NCBI GenBank assembly: GCA_046735265.1
Contig: JBKPSZ010000304.1
Span: 1-13,617 of the forward strand
DNA from: DATBFU01 sp046735265
GTDB lineage: Bacteria; Acidobacteriota; Thermoanaerobaculia; UBA5066; Gp7-AA6
DNA length: 13,617 nt
Direction: 5' to 3'
Shown one piece after another: positions 6,190 through 12,124 of the stretch; the stretch's first letter is position 1, and the number at the start of each line of letters is the position of its first letter. The notes below the pieces were generated by a model. It ran no database searches. It was not told where the DNA came from and saw nothing but the letters and a program-made list of their open reading frames with translations. A program made the translations under genes and the position numbers.

Positions 6190-7104
6190 GTGACACGACG
6201 AGGGCGAACGGCCGGCCTGATCCTCCTGGCGGCCTTCGCCGGGCTCGCCGCGGCGCGAGCGCAGGAGCTCGAGCCCCGCGCCTACTCCGCGTCTCCGGTC
6301 GGCGCGAACTTCGTCGTGGCGGCCTTGACCCGGTCCTCCGGGGACGTCGTCACCGATCCCTCGCTTCCGTTCACGAACGTCGAAGCGCGAGTGGGAGCCT
6401 TCGCGGTCGGTTACGGGCGGACCTTCGACCTCTTCGGGCGGCAGGCGCTCGCCACCGTCGCGCTACCGTACGCCTGGGGAAAAGTAGAGGGGGATGTCGG
6501 GACGGAGACGCGGCGGGTCACGCGATCGGGCCTCGCGGACCTCAAGGCCCGGTTCTCCGTGAACCTGATCGGGAACCCGGCGCATTCGCGCGAAGAGTTC
6601 GCCGCGAGCCACGAGCGCCGCATCCTCTTCGGCGCGAGTCTCGCGCTCTCCGCTCCCACCGGTCAGTACGATCCCACGCGGCTCGTGAACCTCGGTACGA
6701 ATCGCTGGGCCTTCAAACCCGAATTGGGCGTCTCGGTCCCGTGGGGTAAGTTCGACCTCGAGGCGTATGGAGGAGTCATCTTCTTCACCCGTAACCCCGC
6801 CTTCTATCCCGGCACGGTCGTGCGCGATCAGTCGCCGCTCGGCGCCCTCCAGGCGCACGTCGCGTACACGTTCCGCCCGAACCTCTGGCTCGCGGCGGAC
6901 GCCACGTGGTACTCGGGAGGCGCCACGACTTTGAACGGCGGCCCGCCGACCGCGCGCCAGGAGAACACGCGCGTCGGAGGCACGCTTTCCGTTCCCGTCG
7001 GACGACGGCAATCCGTCAAGCTCGGCTACAGCAACGGCGTCGCGGTCCGATTCGGGCAGCGGTTCGCGACGATCGGGGTGTCCTGGCAGTATCTTTGGTT
7101 CTGA
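6190..7104 (+). CDS. Outer-membrane beta-barrel, MetA-pathway of phenol degradation/transporter-like family
   Basis: This 304-residue protein has a signal peptide (cleavage likely at ARA|QE, residues 24/25), and the rest alternates amphipathic beta strands. It ends in WQYLWF with C-terminal Phe304, the usual recognition signal for insertion by the BAM complex. Features such as SPVGANFVVAALTRSSGDV, the VALPYAWGKVEG segment, ASLALSAPTGQYDPTRLVNLGTNRWAFKPELG and GNTR-like strand patterns are typical of the Pfam family named putative MetA-pathway of phenol degradation. That family is common in Gram-negative bacteria and mostly uncharacterised. GTG 6190 is chosen because it gives a short basic n-region before the hydrophobic core; a purine-rich AGGAGAGG lies somewhat far upstream at 6166-6173. 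The PLD gene starts 1 nt after this stop, so the two are co-transcribed. The transported substrate is unknown. Confidence 0.8.
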   Translation: MTRRGRTAGLILLAAFAGLAAARAQELEPRAYSASPVGANFVVAALTRSSGDVVTDPSLPFTNVEARVGAFAVGYGRTFDLFGRQALATVALPYAWGKVEGDVGTETRRVTRSGLADLKARFSVNLIGNPAHSREEFAASHERRILFGASLALSAPTGQYDPTRLVNLGTNRWAFKPELGVSVPWGKFDLEAYGGVIFFTRNPAFYPGTVVRDQSPLGALQAHVAYTFRPNLWLAADATWYSGGATTLNGGPPTARQENTRVGGTLSVPVGRRQSVKLGYSNGVAVRFGQRFATIGVSWQYLWF

Positions 7105-7105
7105 A

Positions 7106-8740
7106 ATGAGCGACAGACCCGGGAGGGAGCTCCTGCGCAAGCCTCTTCCCCGAAGAATTCGCTTGACCACGCGTCCGCGGACGCGACCGACGGGGGTGAT
7201 CCCCCTCGTCGTTCTCGTGGCCGCACTCGGAATCGGCGGATGCGCGAGCCTTCCACCGCTCGACGGACGCATCGCCTCGACGGCCATCACCGACACGGCC
7301 GGCACGCGGCTCGGCAGGGCTGTCGAGCAGGCGCCTGAAGGCCGGCCGGAACAGAGCGGCCAGATCCCCCTCTCGGATCCCAAGAAGGCCTTCGCGGCGC
7401 GCGTCCTGCTCGCGCGCGCAGCCGAGCGCTCGCTGGACGTCCAGTACTACATCTGGCACCGGGACACGACGGGGTTCCTTATGCTCGAGGAGCTGTGGAA
7501 TGCGGCCGAGCGCGGCGTGCGGCTTCGGATGCTCCTCGACGACAACGGCATCGGCGGGCTCGACCCGATCCTCGCCGTCTTCGACGACCACCCCAACATC
7601 GAGGTCCGCATCTTCAACCCGTTTCCCAACCGCGGATTCAAGCCCCTCGGCTTCCTCACGCAATTCAAGCGGCTGAACCGGAGGATGCACAACAAGTCGT
7701 TCACCGCTGACTCGCAGGCGACGATCGTGGGCGGCCGGAACATCGGCAACGAATACTTCGGCGCCGGCCAGGAGATGGTCTTCGCAGACCTCGACGTTCT
7801 GGCGATCGGGGAGATCGCCGCAAGCGTGTCCGAGCAGTTCGATCTGTACTGGAACTCCGAGTCCGCCTATCCCGCAAAGGCGATCGTCGCGGCGCCGAAG
7901 CCCAACGCGGTAGCCGAGCTCGAGGCCCAATTCGCCTCGGTCCGGGCGTCGTCGGAGGCCGTCGAATACGTCGAGGAAGTTCGTTCAACGCGGCTGATCG
8001 AGGACCTCGTGGAGAGAAAGATTCGATTCGACTGGTCGCCGATGCAGCTCGTCCGAGACGATCCGGCCAAGACCTTGGACCGGGTCGAGGAGTCCGACCT
8101 CGTCCTGACCCACTTGAAGGAGGCGATCGGTCCGGCGGAGCGGGAGCTCGACATCGTCTCGCCCTATTTCGTGCCGCGGAAAGGGGGAGCCAAGACGCTC
8201 TCGGCCTATCCCGAGCGCGGAGTCCGGCTGCGGATCGTCACCAACTCGCTCGCGGCGACCGACAGCGGCGTCGTGCACTCCAAGTACGCCCGGTATCGCA
8301 AGGAGCTTCTCAAGACCGGGATCCGCCTCTACGAGCTGAAACGCGAAGCCACGGGCCCGAGCGCGAATCGCGAGAAACGTCGAACGAAGGGGGACGGTTC
8401 CGGCAGCTCCTCCGCCAGCCTTCACGCCAAGACCATCTCGTCCGACCGCAGTCGAGCGTTCGTCGGGTCATTCAACCTCGACCCCCGCTCGGCCCACCTG
8501 AACACCGAAATGGGGCTCGTGATCCAAAGCCCGGAGCTCTCCGAGACGATATCGAGCGTTCTCGATCGCACCCTTCCGGACCGGGCCTACGAGGTCCGCC
8601 TGACCCGGTCGGGTGGCCTCGAATGGGTAGAGCAAGGCCCGCAGGGGGAAGTCCGGTACGGCCATGACCCGAAGACCGGCTTCTTCAAACGACTCTTCAA
8701 CAGAATCCTGGGCTGGCTTCCGATCGAGTCGCTCCTCTGA
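7106..8740 (+). CDS. Phospholipase D superfamily lipoprotein, ClsC/YmdC-like cardiolipin synthase-type
   Basis: This 544-residue protein carries two HKD motifs: His195-x-Lys197-x4-Asp202 (RMHNKSFTAD) and His440-x-Lys442-x4-Asp447 (LHAKTISSD). The text around them, LDVQYYIWHRDTTG and VGGRNIGNEYF, closely resembles E. coli ClsC (YmdC), which makes cardiolipin by phosphatidyl transfer. Family relatives may instead hydrolyse phospholipids. A hydrophobic stretch followed by IGGC at Cys46 looks like a lipobox, implying an envelope lipoprotein. The 45 residues before it are long for a signal peptide. An in-frame TTG at 7163 would give a better-proportioned one (about 525 residues), so the start is uncertain. 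A Ser/Gly/Lys-rich loop precedes the second HKD. It lies 1 nt after the barrel gene. Enzyme class is firm; the reaction is inferred. Confidence 0.88.
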   Translation: MSDRPGRELLRKPLPRRIRLTTRPRTRPTGVIPLVVLVAALGIGGCASLPPLDGRIASTAITDTAGTRLGRAVEQAPEGRPEQSGQIPLSDPKKAFAARVLLARAAERSLDVQYYIWHRDTTGFLMLEELWNAAERGVRLRMLLDDNGIGGLDPILAVFDDHPNIEVRIFNPFPNRGFKPLGFLTQFKRLNRRMHNKSFTADSQATIVGGRNIGNEYFGAGQEMVFADLDVLAIGEIAASVSEQFDLYWNSESAYPAKAIVAAPKPNAVAELEAQFASVRASSEAVEYVEEVRSTRLIEDLVERKIRFDWSPMQLVRDDPAKTLDRVEESDLVLTHLKEAIGPAERELDIVSPYFVPRKGGAKTLSAYPERGVRLRIVTNSLAATDSGVVHSKYARYRKELLKTGIRLYELKREATGPSANREKRRTKGDGSGSSSASLHAKTISSDRSRAFVGSFNLDPRSAHLNTEMGLVIQSPELSETISSVLDRTLPDRAYEVRLTRSGGLEWVEQGPQGEVRYGHDPKTGFFKRLFNRILGWLPIESLL

Positions 8741-8770
8741 GGCGGATGCACCTTCCGCCGGCTATCCGGC
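8741..8770 (+). terminator. Weak hairpins after the PLD gene
   Basis: Directly after the TGA, GGCGGA (8741-8746) can pair with TCCGCC (8754-8759). An overlapping alternative pairs GCCGG (8757-8761) with CCGGC (8766-8770) around a CTAT loop. Neither is followed by a T-run, so this is at best a processing or Rho-related end. Confidence 0.22.
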
Positions 8771-8797
8771 ACGAGGAGGCGAAGACGGCTGGCGATC

Positions 8798-8826
8798 TTG
8801 ACCCGTCTCGCCACGCTCGTTATCCT
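8798..8826 (+). promoter_or_regulatory. Sigma70-type promoter of the tRNA-Leu gene
   Basis: TTGACC (8798-8803) and TATCCT (8821-8826) are separated by exactly 17 nt, and the tRNA begins 10 nt after the -10 element. This is the best promoter in the window and lies where a stable-RNA promoter is expected. Confidence 0.7.
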
Positions 8827-8836
8827 TCGCACCCCC

Positions 8837-8923
8837 GCGAAAGTGGCGGAATTGGTAGACGCGCAGGTTTCAGGAACCTGTGGGTTCACACCCTTGAGGG
8901 TTCGAGTCCCTCCTTTCGCACCA
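8837..8923 (+). tRNA. tRNA-Leu (anticodon CAG)
   Basis: An 87-nt class II tRNA with acceptor stem GCGAAAG (8837-8843) paired to CTTTCGC (8913-8919), discriminator A and an encoded CCA (8921-8923). The anticodon stem CAGGT/ACCTG (8864-8868 / 8876-8880) closes the loop TTCAGGA, giving anticodon CAG at 8871-8873, which reads CUG leucine codons. A long variable arm follows, as expected for leucine tRNAs, then the T arm GAGGGTTCGAGTCCCTC. A good promoter lies just upstream. No clear terminator is seen after it. Confidence 0.97.
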
Positions 8924-9009
8924 ACCCCCAGCGCTCCAGACCTCGCCCGACTAGCGAAGCGGACGGGCCGGGCGCGGAGCAAAAAAATCTTCGAGATCGA
9001 AACGATCCC

Positions 9010-9038
9010 TTGACTCCGGATCGTCCACTTGTGAAACA
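9010..9038 (+). promoter_or_regulatory. Possible promoter of the first dehydrogenase gene
   Basis: TTGACT (9010-9015) is a good -35 match, and the 17-nt-spaced hexamer is GAAACA (9033-9038), a poor -10. It is the only candidate in the 183 nt between the tRNA and the ATG at 9107. An alternative sigma factor or activator could compensate for the weak -10. Confidence 0.25.
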
Positions 9039-9106
9039 CTGCCCCGCCTGGTCTTTTCATAGCCGTTCACAGGGAGAACGTCGCCCTACCTTCCTACGAG
9101 GGTTCC

Positions 9107-11746
9107 ATGGTTCCTTTGCTTCCGCGTCGCGTGCCCCGCCTCCTCGCCGCATTCCTCTTCGGGATCTCGACCGCTGCGGGCGTCGCGTCCGCCGTCACCG
9201 TTCCGAGCGGCTTCTCCCAGTCTCAGATCGGTGGAAGTCTCGACAGCCCCACGGCCTTCGCGATCGCGCCCGACGGCCGGATCTTCGTCTGCGAGCAGGA
9301 AGGACGCCTTCGGGTCATCAAGGACGGCCAGCTCCTGGCGACGCCGTTTCTGTCGGTGACCGTGAGCTCGGCGGGGGAGCGCGGACTCCTCGGGGTCGCG
9401 TTCGACCCGGCGTTCGCCTCGAACCACTTCGTCTACGTCTACTACACGGCGGTCACACCGTCGATCCACAACCGGCTGAGCCGCTTCACGGCCAACGGCG
9501 ACGTCGTCGCCTCCGGCAGCGAACGGATCCTGCTCGAGATCGACGATCTGACCTCCGCGACGAATCACAACGGCGGAGCGATCCGCTTCGGAGAGGACGG
9601 CAAGCTGTACGTCGGCGTCGGAGAGAACGCCACCTCGTCGAACGCCCAGACGAAGTCGAACCTGCTCGGCAAGCTGCTGCGGTTGAACAGCGACGGCACG
9701 ATCCCCACCGACAATCCCTTCTCTTCCGCTGCTTCCGGCAAGAATCGCGCGATCTGGGCCATCGGCCTGCGCAACCCGTTCACGTTCGCCGTTCAGCCGG
9801 GCACCGGCCGGATCTTCATCAATGACGTCGGGCAGGACACCTTCGAGGAGGTCGACGAAGGCCGGGAGGGAGCGAACTACGGGTGGCCGGCAACCGAGGG
9901 GGCGACCTCGAATTCCGCCTACGACTCGCCGATCTACTCCTACGCCCACGCCGGCTCCTCCGACTGCGCGATCACCGGCGCGGCTTTCTACAATCCGGCA
10001 ACTCCCCAGTTCCCGAGCTCCTACACGGGCGATTTCTTCTTCGCGGACTACTGCGGCGGCTGGATCAAGCGGCTCGATGCGGCGGGCTCCTACGCGACCG
10101 CGTCCGGTTTCGCCACGGGGATCGCGAGCCCCGTGGATCTCGCGGTTTCCGACGACGGCGCGCTGTACTACCTCGCGCGCGGCTCCGGCACGAACGCCGG
10201 AGGGGTCTACCGGATCGAGTACACGCTCAACAAGGCTCCGTCGATCACCGTGCAGCCGGCCGACGTCTCCGTCACGGTCGGCGCCCCGGCGGCCTTCTCG
10301 GTCAGCGCCTCGGGCACACCGCCACTCTCGTACCAGTGGCAGCGCAACGGCGCGAACATTTCGGGCGCGACGTCGGCGAGCTACACGATCGCCTCCGCCC
10401 AGCTCGCCGACAACGCCGCCGCGTTCCGCTGCCGGGTCACGAACGCCTACGGAAACGTGACGAGCAGCAGCGCGACGCTGTCGGTCACGGCGAACCTGGC
10501 GCCGGTGGCGGCGATCACGAGCCCGGGAAACGGGGCCACATATGCCGGGGGACAGACGATCTACTACTCGGGGACCGGAACCGATCCCGAAGACGGGACG
10601 CTCCCCGCGAGCGCCTTCGAGTGGGAGGTCGTGTTCCATCACGACACGCATACCCACCCCTTCATCGCGCCGACAACGGGAGCGAAGAGCGGGACCTTCG
10701 TGGTTCCGACGACGGGCGAGACCTCGGACAACGTCTGGTACCGCATCCACCTGACGGTGAAGGACTCGGACGGCCTGACCCACAGCGTCTTCCGGGACGT
10801 GGTCCCGCGAAAGACGAACCTGACCTTCTCGACCCTGCCGTCAGGCCTTCAGATCCTCCTCGACGGGCAGCCTCTTTCGACGCCGGCCACGGTCGTCGGT
10901 GTCGAAGGAATCGTGCGGACGCTCGGGGTGACGTCGCCGCAGAACAAAGGGGGCGTCGACTACACTTTCGTCTCCTGGTCGGACGGGGGCGCCGCGGCGC
11001 ACTCGATCTCGACGCCGACGTCGGATACGACGTACACCGCCTCGTTCGCGTCTCCGACACCCAATCCGACTCCGACGCCGTCGAGAACACCCATGCCGCC
11101 GACGCCGACTCCGACGCCCCCACCGGTCTCACGCACACCCACTCCGACCCCGCCTCTTCCGGTGGCGACGCCGACTCCGACGCCGACTCCGTCGACCACG
11201 CCGCCGCCGGCCGCCTCCGCGCCGCCCAACGGCAGCCTCGAGGAGGGCGTCGACTCTCCGACGTCCTGGATTCTCGAGACGACGGAGGACCGGGGCAGCG
11301 GCGGCAACTGGGAATGGGACATTTCGACCGCCGCTGCGGGCACCCACAGCGCCCGTCTGACGGTCCTGGGGAGCGAAGATCAGAAAAGCCCGTATCTCCG
11401 TTCGGCACCCTTCGAGCTCGCGCCAGACACCGACTACGACTTCAGCGCGTGGACGAAGAGCGCGGGCATCGACGGCTTCTACGGCGCTTTCGTCTGGGTG
11501 GTTGAGCTCGACGCGGACGGAAACGTCCTGAAGAACCCTCTGGGATGGTCCGTTCAGCACGCCATCAAGGCGGGCGAGGGCACGACCGACTGGGTGAAAG
11601 GGACGACGACGTTCCGGACGGACCCGCGATGCGCCGGCGGCTCGATCTACGCCAACATCTATCGCGCCCACGGCACGTTTTGGGTCGACGACTTCCGCGT
11701 CGAGAAGAGCGCGACGCCCCCGTCCGCGAGCGCATCGAGTCGCTGA
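9107..11746 (+). CDS. Secreted modular PQQ-dependent glucose/sorbosone dehydrogenase-like protein
   Basis: This 879-residue exported protein has a signal peptide (residues 1-29, cleavage likely at ASA|VT). Residues 30-373 form a six-bladed propeller of the soluble glucose/sorbosone dehydrogenase family, which oxidises sugars with PQQ. His154 in TNHNGGAIRFG corresponds to the active-site His144 of soluble glucose dehydrogenase, and GLRNPFTFAVQPGTGR supplies the conserved Arg. Next come an Ig-like domain (about 377-460, YQWQRNG and FRCRV), an Ig/PKD-like module (about 464-575) with HHDTHTHP, a PEGA-like module (about 576-648), a Pro/Thr linker (649-707) and a C-terminal beta-sandwich, probably carbohydrate-binding-like (708-879). 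No cell-wall anchor or PEP-CTERM tail is present. The real substrate is unknown and the enzyme may be PQQ-free. A close paralog follows downstream. Confidence 0.88.
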   Translation: MVPLLPRRVPRLLAAFLFGISTAAGVASAVTVPSGFSQSQIGGSLDSPTAFAIAPDGRIFVCEQEGRLRVIKDGQLLATPFLSVTVSSAGERGLLGVAFDPAFASNHFVYVYYTAVTPSIHNRLSRFTANGDVVASGSERILLEIDDLTSATNHNGGAIRFGEDGKLYVGVGENATSSNAQTKSNLLGKLLRLNSDGTIPTDNPFSSAASGKNRAIWAIGLRNPFTFAVQPGTGRIFINDVGQDTFEEVDEGREGANYGWPATEGATSNSAYDSPIYSYAHAGSSDCAITGAAFYNPATPQFPSSYTGDFFFADYCGGWIKRLDAAGSYATASGFATGIASPVDLAVSDDGALYYLARGSGTNAGGVYRIEYTLNKAPSITVQPADVSVTVGAPAAFSVSASGTPPLSYQWQRNGANISGATSASYTIASAQLADNAAAFRCRVTNAYGNVTSSSATLSVTANLAPVAAITSPGNGATYAGGQTIYYSGTGTDPEDGTLPASAFEWEVVFHHDTHTHPFIAPTTGAKSGTFVVPTTGETSDNVWYRIHLTVKDSDGLTHSVFRDVVPRKTNLTFSTLPSGLQILLDGQPLSTPATVVGVEGIVRTLGVTSPQNKGGVDYTFVSWSDGGAAAHSISTPTSDTTYTASFASPTPNPTPTPSRTPMPPTPTPTPPPVSRTPTPTPPLPVATPTPTPTPSTTPPPAASAPPNGSLEEGVDSPTSWILETTEDRGSGGNWEWDISTAAAGTHSARLTVLGSEDQKSPYLRSAPFELAPDTDYDFSAWTKSAGIDGFYGAFVWVVELDADGNVLKNPLGWSVQHAIKAGEGTTDWVKGTTTFRTDPRCAGGSIYANIYRAHGTFWVDDFRVEKSATPPSASASSR
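10289..10594 (+). repeat. Near-identical direct repeat, copy 1 (Ig/PKD-like module)
   Basis: These 306 bases match 13312-13617 with no gap and only eight mismatches (for example 10318, 10324, 10342, 10450 and 10585), about 97 percent identity. Seven mismatches are silent; one changes Ala to Thr. The longest perfect run is 134 nt (10451-10584). The repeat covers the second half of the Ig-like domain and the start of the next module. The flanking upstream sequence is clearly more diverged. Confidence 0.95.
11051..11227 (+). repeat. Low-complexity Pro/Thr linker repeats
   Basis: The DNA is built from repeats of CCGACTCCGACG-like units encoding Thr-Pro dipeptides (residues 649-707). It joins the PEGA-like module to the C-terminal domain. 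Such linkers are flexible and protease-resistant in secreted multi-domain enzymes and may vary in length by slippage. Confidence 0.85.
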
Positions 11747-11791
11747 GCGCGCGGTCTCGGAGTCGCGCCGCGGCGCCGAGAAACGCAGACA

Positions 11792-11816
11792 CCCTGTCCC
11801 GACGTTCAGGACGGGG
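11792..11816 (+). terminator. Eight-bp hairpin downstream of the first dehydrogenase gene
   Basis: CCCTGTCC pairs with GGACGGGG through eight base pairs (one T-G) around a nine-base loop, 45 nt after the stop. It has no adjacent T-run; the first T6 lies at 11860-11865 after a second small hairpin (11831-11846). It may help end the first transcript or protect its 3' end. Confidence 0.3.
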
Positions 11817-12037
11817 GCATCGATGGTGCATGACCGAGTTTGGTCACGGCGGCCAGTAGTTTTTTGCCACCGAGGTCGGTACTCTTTCGAAAGTCTCAGC
11901 GTGCGTGCGTGTGTGAGACACGGAACCCCGGCTTTCTAGGCACCCCTGGTCGAGACAACCGATCTCCGGTAACGCCGCGAGTGCGAGCGAGCGGCGTCTC
12001 CCGCGAAGGCCGAGTTTCCGGTCAGAAGAACGTCGCC

Positions 12038-12050
12038 AGGAGGTAGGTGG
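12038..12050 (+). promoter_or_regulatory. Strong Shine-Dalgarno-like sequence before a short leader ORF
   Basis: AGGAGGT (12038-12044) is followed by AGGTGG (12045-12050). It is too far from the ATG at 12121 to serve that gene, which itself has only a weak GAG nearby. AGGTGG is well spaced (5 nt) for the GTG at 12056, which starts or lies within a short ORF. Confidence 0.4.
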
Positions 12051-12124
12051 GCAAAGTGTGTCGGGTCTCGGACCGGTATGTCGGTCCGCCGTCGGTTCGA
12101 CCGCGCACGCGAGCCAAAACATGA
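12047..12124 (+). CDS. Putative leader ORF coupled to the second dehydrogenase gene
   Basis: A short frame starts at GTG 12047 (25 codons) or GTG 12056 (22 codons) and ends at TGA 12122-12124. That stop overlaps the ATG of the dehydrogenase gene as ATGA. It is preceded by the strong AGGAGGT/AGGTGG ribosome binding region, whereas the downstream ATG has no good one. The frame is closed upstream by TAG at 12044-12046. The peptide is basic (many Arg, ending in RAKT) with no recognised motif. The hairpin at 12069-12088 lies within it. A coupled upstream ORF would explain how the gene is translated, but a chance ORF of this size is easily possible. Confidence 0.33.
   Translation: MGKVCRVSDRYVGPPSVRPRTRAKT
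12069..12088 (+). other. Seven-bp hairpin near the second dehydrogenase start
   Basis: CGGACCG and CGGTCCG form a perfect seven-base-pair stem with a six-base loop (GTATGT), ending 32 nt before the ATG at 12121. A small CGGT/ACCG hairpin follows (12093-12103). The first stem could influence ribosome passage from the leader ORF to the main gene. Confidence 0.4.

Larger units (their letters stand above)
11747..12120 (+). other. Intergenic region rich in inverted repeats, possible structured leader
   Basis: This 374-nt gap between the two paralogs has no long gene. It contains many short inverted repeats: a 12-bp palindrome GCGCCGCGGCGC (11765-11776) inside a TCTCGG/CCGAGA stem; CCCTGTCC/GGACGGGG (11792-11816); TGACC/GGTCA (11831-11846) followed by T6 (11860-11865); ACCG/CGGT (11869-11880); the palindrome CTTTCGAAAG (11884-11893), overlapping GTCTCA/TGAGAC (11893-11919); ACCG/CGGT (11958-11970); ACGCCGC/GCGGCGT (11972-11997); GGCCG/CGGTC with one G-T pair (12008-12023); and CGGACCG/CGGTCCG (12069-12088). 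I see no convincing promoter. I do not recognise a known riboswitch. GC-rich DNA forms stems by chance, so function is only suggested. Confidence 0.45.

Noticed and set aside
8981..9007. A7 run followed by GATCG/CGATC hairpin after the tRNA
   Set aside because: On the + strand the run is A, not T. On the minus strand the hairpin could precede the T-run, but there is no minus-strand gene there to terminate.
8798..9013. A 71-codon + strand frame running through the tRNA-Leu gene, and its antisense counterpart
   Set aside because: The translation (KVAELVDAQVSGTCGF-like) is the well-known artefact of translating a tRNA-Leu gene; the minus-strand frame gives the matching GTRTLKGVNPQVPETC artefact. 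The tRNA explains the sequence.
9086..10783. Long minus-strand frame (565 codons) opposite the first dehydrogenase gene
   Set aside because: It is Arg/Gly/Asp-rich without recognisable domains and mirrors the GC-biased third codon positions of a clear sense gene. A similar frame (12022-13365) opposite the paralog arises the same way.
11051..11227. Short tandem repeats as a CRISPR-like array
   Set aside because: The units are Thr-Pro codons in frame within a protein gene, without spacers.
11884..11919. TTCGAAAG segment as a possible c-di-GMP riboswitch element
   Set aside because: A TTCGAAAG-like tetraloop resembles part of GEMM-type RNAs, but the other conserved bases of that class are not present around it.
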